This document shows, piece after piece, positions 38,484 to 48,530 of a DNA stretch of 64,000 nucleotides; position 1 is the first letter of the stretch, and every line of letters starts with the position of its first letter. This DNA comes from Ignavibacteriales bacterium (GTDB lineage: Bacteria > Bacteroidota > Ignavibacteria > Ignavibacteriales > Melioribacteraceae). Location of the stretch: contig JACKAB010000009.1 of the NCBI GenBank assembly GCA_020635285.1, positions 186,001-250,000 of the forward strand. Direction: 5' to 3'. Under the pieces are notes generated by a model. The model did not search any database. It saw nothing but the letters and a program-made list of their open reading frames with translations, and was not told the DNA's origin. Both the position numbers and the translations under genes were made by a program.

Positions 38484-39236
38484 ATGAAAAAAATACTAAT
38501 CATTTTTCTTTCTGCAATATTATTGTGGAATTGCTCATCATCAATTGATACTACAACTTTAACAGCTGAGCAGCATTTAGAATATGCAAAAAATTTAATG
38601 ACCGATGGTGATTATGAAGAAGCAATAAGAGAATTTCATTCAATTCTTCTTCAATATACCGGAAGCGCGGTAAACGATGATGCACAATATTTTTTGGCGT
38701 TCACATATTTTAAGAGAGAACAATATTTATTATCTGCTTATGAGTTTAGCAAGTTGATTAGAGATACGCCAGCGAGTGAATTTGTACAAGATGCACAATA
38801 TATGTTGGCTGAATCATATTATGAATTATCCCCGGTTTATCAGCTTGAGCAAAGTTATTCTAAAAAAGCAATTGAAGAATTCCAAGCGTTTATTGAATTT
38901 TTCCCTACACATCCTAAAGTACCAGAAGCAGAAAAAAAAATAGCTGAACTTTATGGAAAATATGCAGAAAAAGAATATAACGCTGCAAGAATTTATGAAA
39001 GAATGGAATATTACAATGCGGCGATACAGTATTATGAAAATGTAAAAAATACTTATTTCGATTCTAAATTTGCTCCACTTGCTCATTATAAGTTAATAGA
39101 ACTCCTAATTTTGAAAGAACGAAAAGATGAAGCGCTAAGAAATATTGCTGAGTATATTAAAAAATATCCTAACGATGAAAGAGTTGCTGAATTACAAGAA
39201 TTGAATATTGAATTAGAGAAAAAAGCCAATGGCTAA
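38484..39236 (+). CDS. bamD: Outer-membrane assembly lipoprotein BamD
   Basis: 250-residue lipoprotein (lipobox LWNC) made of TPR-like repeats: YAKNLMTDGDYEEAIREFHS, DAQYFLAFTYFKREQYLLSA, YEFSKLIRDTPASEFVQDAQ, YMLAESYYELSPVYQLEQSY and QAFIEFFPTHPKVPEAEKKI. These match BamD/YfiO, the essential partner of BamA in beta-barrel insertion. It overlaps the next gene by 8 bases, so the two are coupled. Confidence 0.92.
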   Translation: MKKILIIFLSAILLWNCSSSIDTTTLTAEQHLEYAKNLMTDGDYEEAIREFHSILLQYTGSAVNDDAQYFLAFTYFKREQYLLSAYEFSKLIRDTPASEFVQDAQYMLAESYYELSPVYQLEQSYSKKAIEEFQAFIEFFPTHPKVPEAEKKIAELYGKYAEKEYNAARIYERMEYYNAAIQYYENVKNTYFDSKFAPLAHYKLIELLILKERKDEALRNIAEYIKKYPNDERVAELQELNIELEKKANG

Positions 39237-39705
39237 AAAAAAGTTTGTGAAAGACTCTATTATCACTATGACAGAACTTGTATTACCTCAGCACACAAAT
39301 CAGCTTGGTAATCTATTGGGTGGGCAATTAATGCACTGGATTGACATCTGCTGTGCATTATCTGCGGCAAAACATTCCGAAAGAGTTTGCGTAACTGCTT
39401 CGGTTGATAAAATTGATTTTCATGAACCAATAAAACTAGGTGATGTAGTAGTTTTAAAAGCTTCAGTTAATAGAGCATTTAATACTTCTGTAGAAGTTGG
39501 TGTTAAAGTTTACACTGAAAATTTTATTAAAAGAAAACATTTGCACACAAACTCTGCTTATCTTACTTTTGTTGGTGTGGATAAAAATGGAAAACCCGTT
39601 AAAACATTCGAGATAATTCCGGAAACAGAAAATGAAAAGAGGAGATTTGAAGCTGCTCTTAAAAGAAGAAAACAAAGACTTGCCGAACGAAAACCTAATA
39701 GTTAA
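39229..39705 (+). CDS. Acyl-CoA thioesterase, hotdog fold (YciA/BACH-like)
   Basis: 158 residues: MTELVLPQHTNQLGNLLGGQ, LMHWIDICCALSAAKHSERV and VTASVDKIDFHEPIKLGDVV are the classic cytosolic acyl-CoA thioesterase motifs, with the catalytic Asn/Asp region in the first two. The start overlaps bamD by 8 bases. The C-terminus is basic. Chain-length preference cannot be read. Confidence 0.92.
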   Translation: MAKKKFVKDSIITMTELVLPQHTNQLGNLLGGQLMHWIDICCALSAAKHSERVCVTASVDKIDFHEPIKLGDVVVLKASVNRAFNTSVEVGVKVYTENFIKRKHLHTNSAYLTFVGVDKNGKPVKTFEIIPETENEKRRFEAALKRRKQRLAERKPNS

Positions 39706-41734
39706 AACGTTTTGTTTATTGCTGCTGCTCAGTATTAATCTTTTTTCTCAAACAATTCTTAATAATTTCGGAGTTACCGAAGTGATTAATACTTATCCCG
39801 GTAATTCAAAATTTTCTTTTATCGATTTTAATCAAGATGGAATTGATGATATCATTGTTTTTGGAAATCAAGAGAAAAATTTTGTACTCCACCAAGGATT
39901 ACCAGATTCAACATTTGCACCAGCCGAGAAGAAATTCTTCTTTTTCCCAATAGATGATTTTAAGTGGCTTACAACATCCAACAACGGAAGTAATTATTAT
40001 TTATTTGTCTCGCGTAATAAAAGATTAGCCGGACTTGTCTCTTTTACTTCTAATTCTTCGCTTCAGCTTTTGTTTAAAACTGAATTTAACTCATATCCGC
40101 AATCAATTGATATTATTGACTTGAATGGAGATATGAAAAATGAAGCAATTATTTATGGCCCTAATTTTAATGGTTTAGCAATTATTCAGAATAACGGATA
40201 TAGGTTAAAAGTAAAAAACATATTGGAGCAAAATGTATTTAGAGAAATTACACAGCTTGATTTTAATCAAGATGGAATTGACGATTTAGTTGCTATTGAT
40301 ATAATGAATAACTCCTTAAAATTTATTGAAAATTTTTCAGAAGATTTTGTTGAAGGAAGAGAAATTAGTTTTGATGCGCAGCTTTCATCAGTAAAAAAAA
40401 TATTTTTTGATGATGATGAATTTGCAGATCTTGCTGTTGCAAAAGAGGGTGGAATAGAAATTCTTCTTGGTGATTCTGTGTATTCTTTTACAGAAAATTA
40501 TGTTTATAATTTTAATTTTTTCCCAGAAAGTTTTGAGTTTGATGATTTCAACAATAACGGATTTAAAGATATTGCTCTTATTAACAAAATTGGTAACGAA
40601 ATCATTGTTGGATTAAACGGAAAGGATTCTTACAATTCAATTCTATATCATTTTGATGGTATTGTTGATCTAAAGTATTTGAAAAATGCCAATATTAATG
40701 CTCTACTCTTATTAAGTAAAAAAGGTAAAATTGAAAAATTAAATAAACAAAAAAAATGGAATAGATCTTTCACATATTCAATAGGCGGCAAACCCAATAA
40801 GATTGGTATTAAGCGATCAATTGATGGAAGTGACGATAAAATACTTTTTACTGATTTAAAAGAAAATGATATCTCAATTCTGTATAAAAATAAAAAAGGC
40901 GATTTTACAAGAATTATAAAGGAAAAGTTTATTAATCCAATTACAGATTTTAGTTTTTCCCGTAAAACAAATTTGATTGCAGGTTACTCAGTTAATAATA
41001 GACTTATAGAAATTCGTGCAATAGTAACAAAACAAAAAGCAAATGCAAATCAAAATTTTATTTATACAGCATATCCTATTGAAAAATTATTGATTGATTC
41101 CACCGATAGTTTCTATACCTTGCTGAAATCAAAAACCAATTTGTTTTTTCAAAAAATTAGTTTGGATAGCGGACAATATAAAACTAAACCCCCAGTTCTA
41201 TTGGATACATCTGTTACCAGTGTTATGGCCAATGGAATCAATGATTTTTATTATTGGCAAAAGACAAACGAAGCTGTAAAATTTCTTAACAAAAAAGAAA
41301 ATTTAAGCAATGAAATATTTAGTTTTACATCTCAAGAAAAAGATAAAATAAAAACAATTATTGTTGACAAAGAACGTAAAAATAAATCCGAATCTATTCT
41401 TACATTAATTCATCAAAATGGAAAAGAAGAATTACTATTATTTGATGGAACAAATAAAAGAAGATTTAAGATAAAATCGCCTTTTTTATTCGATAATAAT
41501 TTTGACAGCAGTAATTTTTGGTATAATGTTAATAAAAATAAAGAGCACTTTTTATTTGTGAAGAAAAATAATTTGGTTCAAAAATATAAAATGGATTTTC
41601 ACAGCCAAACCCTTGTTCTTTACAAAGATATCCAAACAAAAAATATCCAAAATTATTTTATTGATAATTTCTTCGGAAAACTTTTTATTGTTTATACAAC
41701 TTCGGATAACTTTATAGAATTTAAAAGAATTTAA
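39680..41734 (+). CDS. FG-GAP/VCBS repeat surface protein
   Basis: About 684 residues. The open frame reaches back to 39632 inside the thioesterase gene; the TTG at 39680 gives a proper signal peptide (PNENLIVKTFCLLLLLSINL, then FSQ). The body carries calcium-loop repeats of integrin-like propellers: FIDFNQDGIDDIIVFG, DIIDLNGDMKNEAIIYG, LDFNQDGIDDLVAIDI and FDDFNNNGFKDIALIN. There is no sorting domain at the end. It overlaps the thioesterase gene by 26 bases and the next gene follows 2 bases later. Ligand unknown. Confidence 0.85.
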   Translation: MPNENLIVKTFCLLLLLSINLFSQTILNNFGVTEVINTYPGNSKFSFIDFNQDGIDDIIVFGNQEKNFVLHQGLPDSTFAPAEKKFFFFPIDDFKWLTTSNNGSNYYLFVSRNKRLAGLVSFTSNSSLQLLFKTEFNSYPQSIDIIDLNGDMKNEAIIYGPNFNGLAIIQNNGYRLKVKNILEQNVFREITQLDFNQDGIDDLVAIDIMNNSLKFIENFSEDFVEGREISFDAQLSSVKKIFFDDDEFADLAVAKEGGIEILLGDSVYSFTENYVYNFNFFPESFEFDDFNNNGFKDIALINKIGNEIIVGLNGKDSYNSILYHFDGIVDLKYLKNANINALLLLSKKGKIEKLNKQKKWNRSFTYSIGGKPNKIGIKRSIDGSDDKILFTDLKENDISILYKNKKGDFTRIIKEKFINPITDFSFSRKTNLIAGYSVNNRLIEIRAIVTKQKANANQNFIYTAYPIEKLLIDSTDSFYTLLKSKTNLFFQKISLDSGQYKTKPPVLLDTSVTSVMANGINDFYYWQKTNEAVKFLNKKENLSNEIFSFTSQEKDKIKTIIVDKERKNKSESILTLIHQNGKEELLLFDGTNKRRFKIKSPFLFDNNFDSSNFWYNVNKNKEHFLFVKKNNLVQKYKMDFHSQTLVLYKDIQTKNIQNYFIDNFFGKLFIVYTTSDNFIEFKRI

Positions 41735-41736
41735 GA

Positions 41737-43432
41737 ATGAAAAAAATTATATTCATATTATTTTTAACAAAAATAGCATTTGCACAAAATTTAGATTCGC
41801 TTTATAATGAATTGCTTGTGCAGCATTCAAAAATAAAATCTACCTCACAAACCCAAATACAGAACACTGAAACAAATAAATGTGGATTCGGTTTAACTGC
41901 CTCGGTAAAAGCTCACTTCAATGAATTCAGTTATGAGCAGCAGCAAACGATTGAAGAAATATTAGACCGACCAACTTTGCAGACAAGCATAGTTTCGCCT
42001 TCCGGATTTTTCAGAATTCATTATGACACAACTGGGCAAAATGCACCAACATATAATATTAATGACTTAGCCATTGCTTGCGATTCTGCTTATACTTTTG
42101 AAGTAACGATTTTGGGTTATCCGGCTCCGCCAAAAGATGGAACAAGCGGAGGGACGACAAATATGACATTTATGTTTTTAATTTAGGCAGGGAAGTTACG
42201 GACAAACAACTCAAGATTTTTCTGTTGGCAGTGGAAAATTTACAAGTTATATTTTTATGGATAATAGTTTTGGTAAAAATGAAGGTTATAATACTTATGA
42301 AATTAAACGCTGCAAAAGCAACCGCTGCGCACGAGTTTCATCACGCTATTCAATTGGGTAATTATCTTTTTTAAAGATGATGATATTTATTATCACGAGC
42401 TGACTTCAACAGCAATGGAAGAATTTGTATTTACTGAAGTGAATGATTATTACGCTTATATGCCGGGTTATTTTAATTATACTTCTAATAGATTTTTGAT
42501 CATACTGGATATGATTTAGCAGTTTGCCAATATTTCTGCATCAAAGATTTGGAGATGAAAAAAAAGTCCTAATATTGGTGATAAAATATTAAAAAAGAGT
42601 TGGGAAATTATTAGCGCCTCCAAAATTATAGAGAAAAAAGCAAAGTGTTAATAAAGCTGTAATAGCTCTTTCCTTCAGTCAATTGTTCCAAGAATTTAGC
42701 GAGTTTGAATTATTCATTTTATCAAGAGTTTAATACTTTATTATACCGGCTTTATTTTTATCCGATTATAGAAAAAACCCGGTAAATATTTTGAAGAAGC
42801 AAAATTACCCTTTGGTAAAAATTAACAAAAATCCAGTCATCAAACTGAAAGTACTTTTTATTTTCAGAATCAACTTCAATAAATTATTTGTTGTTTAGTA
42901 GCAGAAAAATTAACGAATTGATACATTATTTGCTTATTTCTAATTCAACTCTGATGTTTTTGGTTTGAGCAAATACTAAAAGCAATTGATTGTGATTTTA
43001 CAATTTTTAATTTTTTCATTTCACTGGAACTCTTAGAATTAATGATTTGTATTTTTCTAAAGTTTCTGGTGAGTTTATAAACTCAACTTATATTTATAAT
43101 AAATATATTCAACTCATTCAGTTTATAAACAATCCGAGGAAATTATAATGAAATTCAATTATCCATATCCACAGCCTTTTGTCTATCAAAATAAGGATGA
43201 AATTGTAAATTCCCGCTAATGGTGAATCACAAAAAATGTAGAATTAAATATTTTGGTTCTGATATGAATCAAGTATATAATCATGTTTTAAAAATATTGT
43301 GGGTGATCAAAATATTAGTTTTAGCTGGAATGGAAAAGATAATGACGGCAATAAAGTTGCAAGTGGAGTTTATATTTTGTTACCAAATCCGGCAATAAGA
43401 TTACCAAAGGTAAGTTTGTTATTTTGAACTAG
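41737..43432 (+). pseudogene. Exported zinc-metalloprotease-like protein, heavily broken
   Basis: N-terminus intact for 149 codons: signal peptide (MKKIIFILFLTKIAFA), FGLTASVKAHFNEFSYEQQQ, SGFFRIHYDTTGQNAPTYNI. Later frames show YDIYVFNLG, the zinc motif in TAAHEFHHAIQLGNY and YYHELTSTAMEEFVF, as in MXAN_6640-type secreted metalloproteases. The end has a FlgD-like segment (SFSWNGKDNDGNKVASGVYI, then GNKITKGKFVILN) ending at 43430-43432. From about 42480 to 43260 frame changes occur every 50-100 bases, including outside homopolymers, so it may be a true pseudogene or a badly assembled stretch. Confidence 0.7.
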
Positions 43433-43513
43433 TCATAGATTATCATGTTAAAATTATATTGTAAGAGAATTCTAATTATCTAAAATGTCATTTCAAAGCA
43501 AAATAAATCTTAT

Positions 43514-44146
43514 ATGACCGACTACACACTCTCATTTCAGAACGTTACAAAATTGTTTGGGCGTCGATTAATTTTTAAAGACATTAATGCAGATTTTTTA
43601 AGCGGAAATATTTATGGCTTTTCTGGAAGAAATGGTTCTGGAAAATCAACATTAATTAAAATTGCTGCCGGACTAATTTCACCAACAAGTGGCAAAATTA
43701 TTCATTCTGATTCCGGAAAAGAAGTTATTGAAGAAAAGCTTCATAATAAAATTGGCTTTGTTTCGCCTTATCTAGTTTTATACGATGAATTCAACGCAGA
43801 GGAAAATCTCTATCACTTTGCAAAAATTAGGGGCATCAATTATAATCAAGAACGGGTTGAATATTTACTAAATGAATTTGAATTATTTCCACGAAGAAAC
43901 GATTTATTGAAAGGTTATTCAAGCGGAATGAAACAAAGAATGAAATTTATTTTTGCACTTTTACATTCGCCTAATGTTTTGTTCTTTGATGAACCAACTT
44001 CCAATTTAGATACTGCCGGAAAAGATAAAGTTTATGAAATTATTCAAAAAGAAGGGAAAGATAAATTAGTCATTGTCGCTTCAAATGAAGAAAGTGATTT
44101 AGCACTTTGCAGTAAAGTTTTGGAAATTGAAGATTATAAAAAGTAA
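43514..44146 (+). CDS. ABC transporter ATP-binding protein (CcmA-like)
   Basis: 210-residue ATPase: Walker A FSGRNGSGKSTLIKI, signature LKGYSSGMKQRMKFI, Walker B NVLFFDEPTSNLD, and the switch histidine position occupied by Asn in VIVASNEE. It resembles the haem-exporter ATPase CcmA, but no permease (ccmB) is adjacent, so the partner is unknown. The unusual switch residue may reflect divergence or reduced hydrolysis. Confidence 0.85.
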   Translation: MTDYTLSFQNVTKLFGRRLIFKDINADFLSGNIYGFSGRNGSGKSTLIKIAAGLISPTSGKIIHSDSGKEVIEEKLHNKIGFVSPYLVLYDEFNAEENLYHFAKIRGINYNQERVEYLLNEFELFPRRNDLLKGYSSGMKQRMKFIFALLHSPNVLFFDEPTSNLDTAGKDKVYEIIQKEGKDKLVIVASNEESDLALCSKVLEIEDYKK

Positions 44147-44190
44147 TTTATATGAATTCCATATTTATTATTAACATAAAATAAATACCA

Positions 44191-44754
44191 ATGAATGAAA
44201 TAAAAAAACATCCCGCAATATTAAAAAACGAAAATACAGCACTTCTTATTGTTGATATTCAAGAAAGAATAATCAGTGTGATGAGGAAACACGAATCATT
44301 AATTGAAAATGTCGTGAAATTGGTAAAAGGAATTAAAGTTTTAAATATTCCAATTTTTTATACTGAACAATACCCAAAAGGTTTAGGAAGTACTGTTGCT
44401 GAAATTAAAAGTGAGCTAAATAATGAATCAATACATAAATTAACATTTAGTTGCTGCGGTGCTGGTGATTTATTCCCTCAATTAAAAAAGCTTAAAATTA
44501 AAAATGTTATTGTATGCGGAGTTGAATCTCACGTTTGTGTTCAACAAACCGTTTTAGATCTGCTTGCCAATAAATTTAAAGTGTACTTGCCAATAAATGC
44601 AATCTCATCAAGAAAAAATATAGATTATAAAACCTCAATCCAACGGATGGAAAAACATGGTGCTGAAATAACCACAATAGAATCAGTATTATTTGAACTA
44701 CTTGAAATTTGTGGAACCAACGATTTCAAAGCAATTTCTTCAATTATAAAGTGA
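44191..44754 (+). CDS. Isochorismatase-family hydrolase
   Basis: 187 residues with the cysteine-hydrolase triad: Asp22 in LLIVDIQERI, Lys in ESIHKLTFSCC and the nucleophile Cys in VVCGVESHVCVQQTVLDLL. Relatives include YcaC-type and nicotinamidase-like amidohydrolases. The substrate is unknown; despite the name it need not act on isochorismate, and it is far from the men genes. Confidence 0.9.
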   Translation: MNEIKKHPAILKNENTALLIVDIQERIISVMRKHESLIENVVKLVKGIKVLNIPIFYTEQYPKGLGSTVAEIKSELNNESIHKLTFSCCGAGDLFPQLKKLKIKNVIVCGVESHVCVQQTVLDLLANKFKVYLPINAISSRKNIDYKTSIQRMEKHGAEITTIESVLFELLEICGTNDFKAISSIIK

Positions 44755-44845
44755 TTTTATAAAAAAATGGTTTTTTAAGACTAAACAAAAACTCGTTTCC
44801 CACGATTATCTACTATAAATATTAAATCAATTTTGGGGAAAAAAC

Positions 44846-45235
44846 ATGAAAAAGGGTCTTATCTTATTAATCCTTATCTTCTTAACACTAAACATAAACG
44901 CCACAAAAACTGAATTAAATCTTTACCAAAGTGAAGAGTATTTAGCTTTTGCTGAAGAAATGCCAACTCCGCTTGGAGGAATGGAAGGAATTTACAGTAT
45001 GATAAAATATCCGGAACTTGCCATAAAAGGAGGAGTGCAAGGAAAGGTATATGTATTGGCATTTGTTAATGAAAACGGAGAGGTGGATGATGTAAAAGTT
45101 GTTAAAGGAATTGGAGCTGGTTGCGATGAAGAAACTATTGCAGCCGTAAAGAAAACGAAATTTTCCCCTGCTAAATCTGGTGGAAAAAATGTTAAAGTAA
45201 AAATGTCTCTACAAATTCAATTTAAATTAACCTAA
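44846..45235 (+). CDS. TonB C-terminal-domain protein, secreted
   Basis: 129 residues: signal peptide (KKGLILLILIFLTLNINA), then a TonB CTD: GMEGIYSMIKYPELAIKGGV, QGKVYVLAFVNENGEVDDVK, KTKFSPAKSGGKNVKVKMSL. It lacks the N-terminal anchor helix and proline spacer of true TonB, so it is a periplasmic stand-alone domain. Next to a chemoreceptor gene 24 bases downstream. Confidence 0.88.
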   Translation: MKKGLILLILIFLTLNINATKTELNLYQSEEYLAFAEEMPTPLGGMEGIYSMIKYPELAIKGGVQGKVYVLAFVNENGEVDDVKVVKGIGAGCDEETIAAVKKTKFSPAKSGGKNVKVKMSLQIQFKLT

Positions 45236-45259
45236 AATAAACTCAAAATCGGTCGAGCT

Positions 45260-47410
45260 ATGCTATCAGTAATTAAGAATTTAAAGTTTGTCAGAAAAGT
45301 ACAATTCGGATTTCTTCTCTTGGGCACAATATCTACATTAATCGCATTAAGTGATTTGTACCAAATCAACAGAATGAAAACTTCTAAAGCGGCTCTTTAT
45401 ACTGATTTCATTGAGCCAAAAGAACACGTAGCTGAATTATATAGTGAATTCCAGAAAACGCAGTTTGTGATGTTAAAGTTTTCTATTGAGGAATTTGCAT
45501 CCGAGTTTAAAAATAATATTACAGCATATAATTTTCACAAAGAAAAAATTGATCGGATTCTAGATTCATTAAGTTCAGATATAGTCTCAGATGATATGGT
45601 GCAAAAAGTAGACAATATAAAGTCAATTTGGGCAAACTATAAAAATGTGGTTGCCGACGCAATAATTAGTGCATCAGCTTCCGGAATGTATGATATGGCT
45701 GCTGTTATCTCGACAACATCCGGAGAGGAAGTTGGTAATAAACTAGTAGATAATTTTGATGAAATAATTGAAAATTTGAAATACAAATCTGAAAAATTAA
45801 ATCAAGAATTTTATAAAGCTGAAACAGATTCGTTTCTATTTCTTGTTACTGGAATGATTACAGGTACTCTTGTTTTATTACTTAGTGTATTTATTCTCGC
45901 TCCAAAAATTAGCAAGCCCATCGGGGATATTATGAATATCTTCAAAGAATTTTCATTGGGTAATTTTAATATTAATATAAAACATGAATCAGATGATGAA
46001 TTTGGAAAACTGTTGAAAATGGCGGATAAATTCAAGGATGCTCAATTAGAAAAGATTAATGCAGCGTATGCAATAGCAGATGGTAGCTTAGAAAAGGTTA
46101 ATGAAGCTTCGGATAAAGATGCTTTAGCAATGGCATTTAATAAGGAAGTGACTACGCTGGAACACATGCTTTCAGAAATTGATTTAATGTTAGAAGCTAA
46201 TGAAAAAGGAGATTTACATTTTGAACTTAATGTTGAAAATTTCTCTGGTGGATGGTCAAAAGTCTTAGAGGGTTTTAATAAAGTAAGACAATCAACTCTT
46301 GCTCCAATTGATGAAGCCCGTAAGGTTTTGGCTTTAATGGCTCAAGGAGATTTTAGAACAAAAATGGATGGTAACTATAAAGGTGAGTATGAAAAAATTA
46401 AAAATGATGTTAATAAAGTTATTATCTCACTAAACGAAATTATTGGACGCGTTAAAATAAGTACTGAAGAATTGGCATCATCAGCCAATCAAATTCAATC
46501 AAGTACAGTTGAAATGGCAGCTGGTGCAAGTGAGCAAAATTCACAAACTCATGAAGTTGTATCTTCAATTGAAGAAATGACACGAACAATCACCGAAAGC
46601 ACAAGAAATGCTACAGAAGCATCCCTAACTGCTGAGAAAGCTGGAAATAGGGCAAGGAACGGTGGTAAAGTTGTTGAAGAAACTATTGAAGGAATTAATA
46701 GAATTGCAGATGTCGTAATAAAATCAGCTGTGACAATTGAAGAATTGGGAAGATCGAGCGATCAAATTGGTGCAATAATTAAAACTATAAATGAAATTGC
46801 TGACCAGACCAATTTACTAGCTCTTAATGCTGCAATTGAGGCTGCAAGAGCAGGTGAACATGGAAGAGGCTTTGCTGTTGTTGCCGATGAAGTTAGAAAA
46901 TTAGCAGAGAGGACAACTGGAGCCACAAACGAAATAACACAAATGATTAAAAGAATTCAACATGATACAAGTGGAGCAGTAGCTTCTATTGAAAAAGGAA
47001 AAGATGAAGTTGAAAGGGGAAAATCTCTTGCAGGCGACGCTGGGAATTCGTTACAAGAAATTATTACCAATACGGATGAAGTTACATCTTTAATTAACCA
47101 ACTTGCTGCTGCAAGTGAAGAACAGAATGCAACCAGTCAACAGATTTCACAAAATGTTGAGATGATTCAACATGTTGCTCAGCAAAATTCAGATGGAACG
47201 GATCAGATAAGTTTTGCCGCAGAAAATCTAAATAAACTCACCGAAAACTTACAGGCAATTGTAAATAAATTTCAATTAGCATCTTCCAGTGAGAGTTTTA
47301 CTAAATTAGATGATTATTCTAATTCAAAAGTTAATTTAAAATATAAAAAAAGAAGTGGTATAAAATTTTTTCAGCAATCATTCATTTGTGTTTTTAGCAT
47401 GAATGAGTGA
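45260..47410 (+). CDS. Methyl-accepting chemotaxis protein
   Basis: 716 residues. TM1 about 15-33 (VQFGFLLLGTISTLIALSDL), a periplasmic four-helix domain to about 190, TM2 about 193-215 (FLVTGMITGTLVLLLSVFIL), HAMP (FKEFSLGNFNINIKHESDDE) and a further HAMP-like stretch. The signalling tip near 512-550 reads EIADQTNLLALNAAIEAARA, GEHGRGFAVVADEVRKLAER. Methylation regions flank it. No other chemotaxis gene is present. The last 30 residues (KYKKRSGIKFFQQSFICVF) look unnatural and may follow an A-run error. Confidence 0.93.
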   Translation: MLSVIKNLKFVRKVQFGFLLLGTISTLIALSDLYQINRMKTSKAALYTDFIEPKEHVAELYSEFQKTQFVMLKFSIEEFASEFKNNITAYNFHKEKIDRILDSLSSDIVSDDMVQKVDNIKSIWANYKNVVADAIISASASGMYDMAAVISTTSGEEVGNKLVDNFDEIIENLKYKSEKLNQEFYKAETDSFLFLVTGMITGTLVLLLSVFILAPKISKPIGDIMNIFKEFSLGNFNINIKHESDDEFGKLLKMADKFKDAQLEKINAAYAIADGSLEKVNEASDKDALAMAFNKEVTTLEHMLSEIDLMLEANEKGDLHFELNVENFSGGWSKVLEGFNKVRQSTLAPIDEARKVLALMAQGDFRTKMDGNYKGEYEKIKNDVNKVIISLNEIIGRVKISTEELASSANQIQSSTVEMAAGASEQNSQTHEVVSSIEEMTRTITESTRNATEASLTAEKAGNRARNGGKVVEETIEGINRIADVVIKSAVTIEELGRSSDQIGAIIKTINEIADQTNLLALNAAIEAARAGEHGRGFAVVADEVRKLAERTTGATNEITQMIKRIQHDTSGAVASIEKGKDEVERGKSLAGDAGNSLQEIITNTDEVTSLINQLAAASEEQNATSQQISQNVEMIQHVAQQNSDGTDQISFAAENLNKLTENLQAIVNKFQLASSSESFTKLDDYSNSKVNLKYKKRSGIKFFQQSFICVFSMNE

Positions 47411-47427
47411 TTGTGAGAATATTTCTA

Positions 47428-47939
47428 TTATTGATCTCTGATATCCTGCTTGGGCGGTATACTCTCCAAACCTTTTTCAATTAACATTTTTGTCACAATT
47501 GGCGGAACAAATTCTGAAACGTCACTATTAAATTGAGCAAGGTTTCTTATTATTGTTGAGTTCAGATAAGTGTATTTTTCATGCGGCATCAAAAATATTG
47601 TTCTTAAATTTTCATCTAATTTCTATTCATTAAAGCCATTTGGAACTCATACTCAAAATCACTTATAGCTCGTAAACCTCTTATTATACCAATTGCTCCA
47701 ACTTCCTTTGCATGATCAACAACCAGTCCTTCAAATGAATCCACAAAAACGTTTTTAAATTTTCCCAAACAATCTTTAAGCATAATTAATCGTTCATCAA
47801 CGGTGAACATTGGAGATTTAACTGGATTTCTTGCAACTGTAACAACAACCTTATCAAATAAATCCATTGCTCTTTTAATTACATCTATATGGCCGTTTGT
47901 TACAGGATCAAATGTTCCGGGATAAATTACTGTTTTCAT
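47428..47939 (-). CDS. coaD: Phosphopantetheine adenylyltransferase (frameshifted)
   Basis: Coenzyme A biosynthesis, fourth step. IYPGTFDPVTNGHIDVIKRA holds the TxGH nucleotide site; IGIIRGLRAISDFEYEFQMA is diagnostic. An indel at about 47615 moves the end to another frame (RKLDENLRTIFLMPHEKYTY, LNSTIIRNLAQFNSDVSEFV), completing a protein of about 170 residues that ends PPKQDIRDQ. An essential gene, so the break is a sequence error. Start ATG at 47939 chosen over the longer frame. Downstream of rsmD, the usual order. Confidence 0.93.
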
Positions 47940-47984
47940 ATTTTTAATTTCTTTCAAAAAAAATTTATATTAGTAAAATAATAA

Positions 47985-48530
47985 TTAATTAGTAAATTGA
48001 TAAATTAAACTGTCGCCCAATTTTTTAATAGGTTCCATATTAAAATTTTCAATATCGGCTTTTTTAGTTTGAACAGATCTCTCAATAATTAAAATTCCTT
48101 CATCACTTAAAAATTTTTTCTTTTAAGTTCTCAAAAACTTTATAAATATCGTCTTTAAAAAAAATGGAGGATCAGCAATTATTAAATCGTACCTATCATG
48201 CTCAGAAAGTTTTGTGAATTTTTCGGAAGTCATCTTATATACTTTACAGTTTTCTTCTACTTTTAATATTTCAATGTTGCTTAATATATTTTTATACACA
48301 ATAAAATTATTTTCTATAAAGTGAACTTTTGCTGCCCCACGACTAACAATTTCTAATCCTAAAGATCCTGTGCCAGCATATAAATCGCATGCAAGAATAT
48401 TTGAAAAATCAATTATGTTATTTAAGTAATTAAAAATCGATTCTTTGTTTTTATCGGTAGTTGGTCTAACCAATTTCGATTTAGGAAATTTTATTGTTCT
48501 TCCTTTTAAACTTCCAGAAATAATTCTCAT
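47985..48530 (-). CDS. rsmD: 16S rRNA (guanine966-N2)-methyltransferase (frameshifted)
   Basis: MRIISGSLKGRTIKFPKSK, RPTTDKNKESIFNYL, the SAM site CDLYAGTGSLGLEIVSRGAA and the catalytic DPPF in DLIIADPPFF identify RsmD. One indel near 48155 shifts the C-terminus (DDIYKVFENLKEKKFLSDEG, then LIIERSVQTKKADIENF), ending at 47985. Its start ATG overlaps the stop of the PilM-like gene as ATGA, and coaD follows 45 bases later. Confidence 0.92.

Noticed and set aside
42186..43260. Mobile element insertion disrupting the metalloprotease
   Set aside because: No transposase, terminal repeats or target duplication; remnants of the same protein continue across the stretch.
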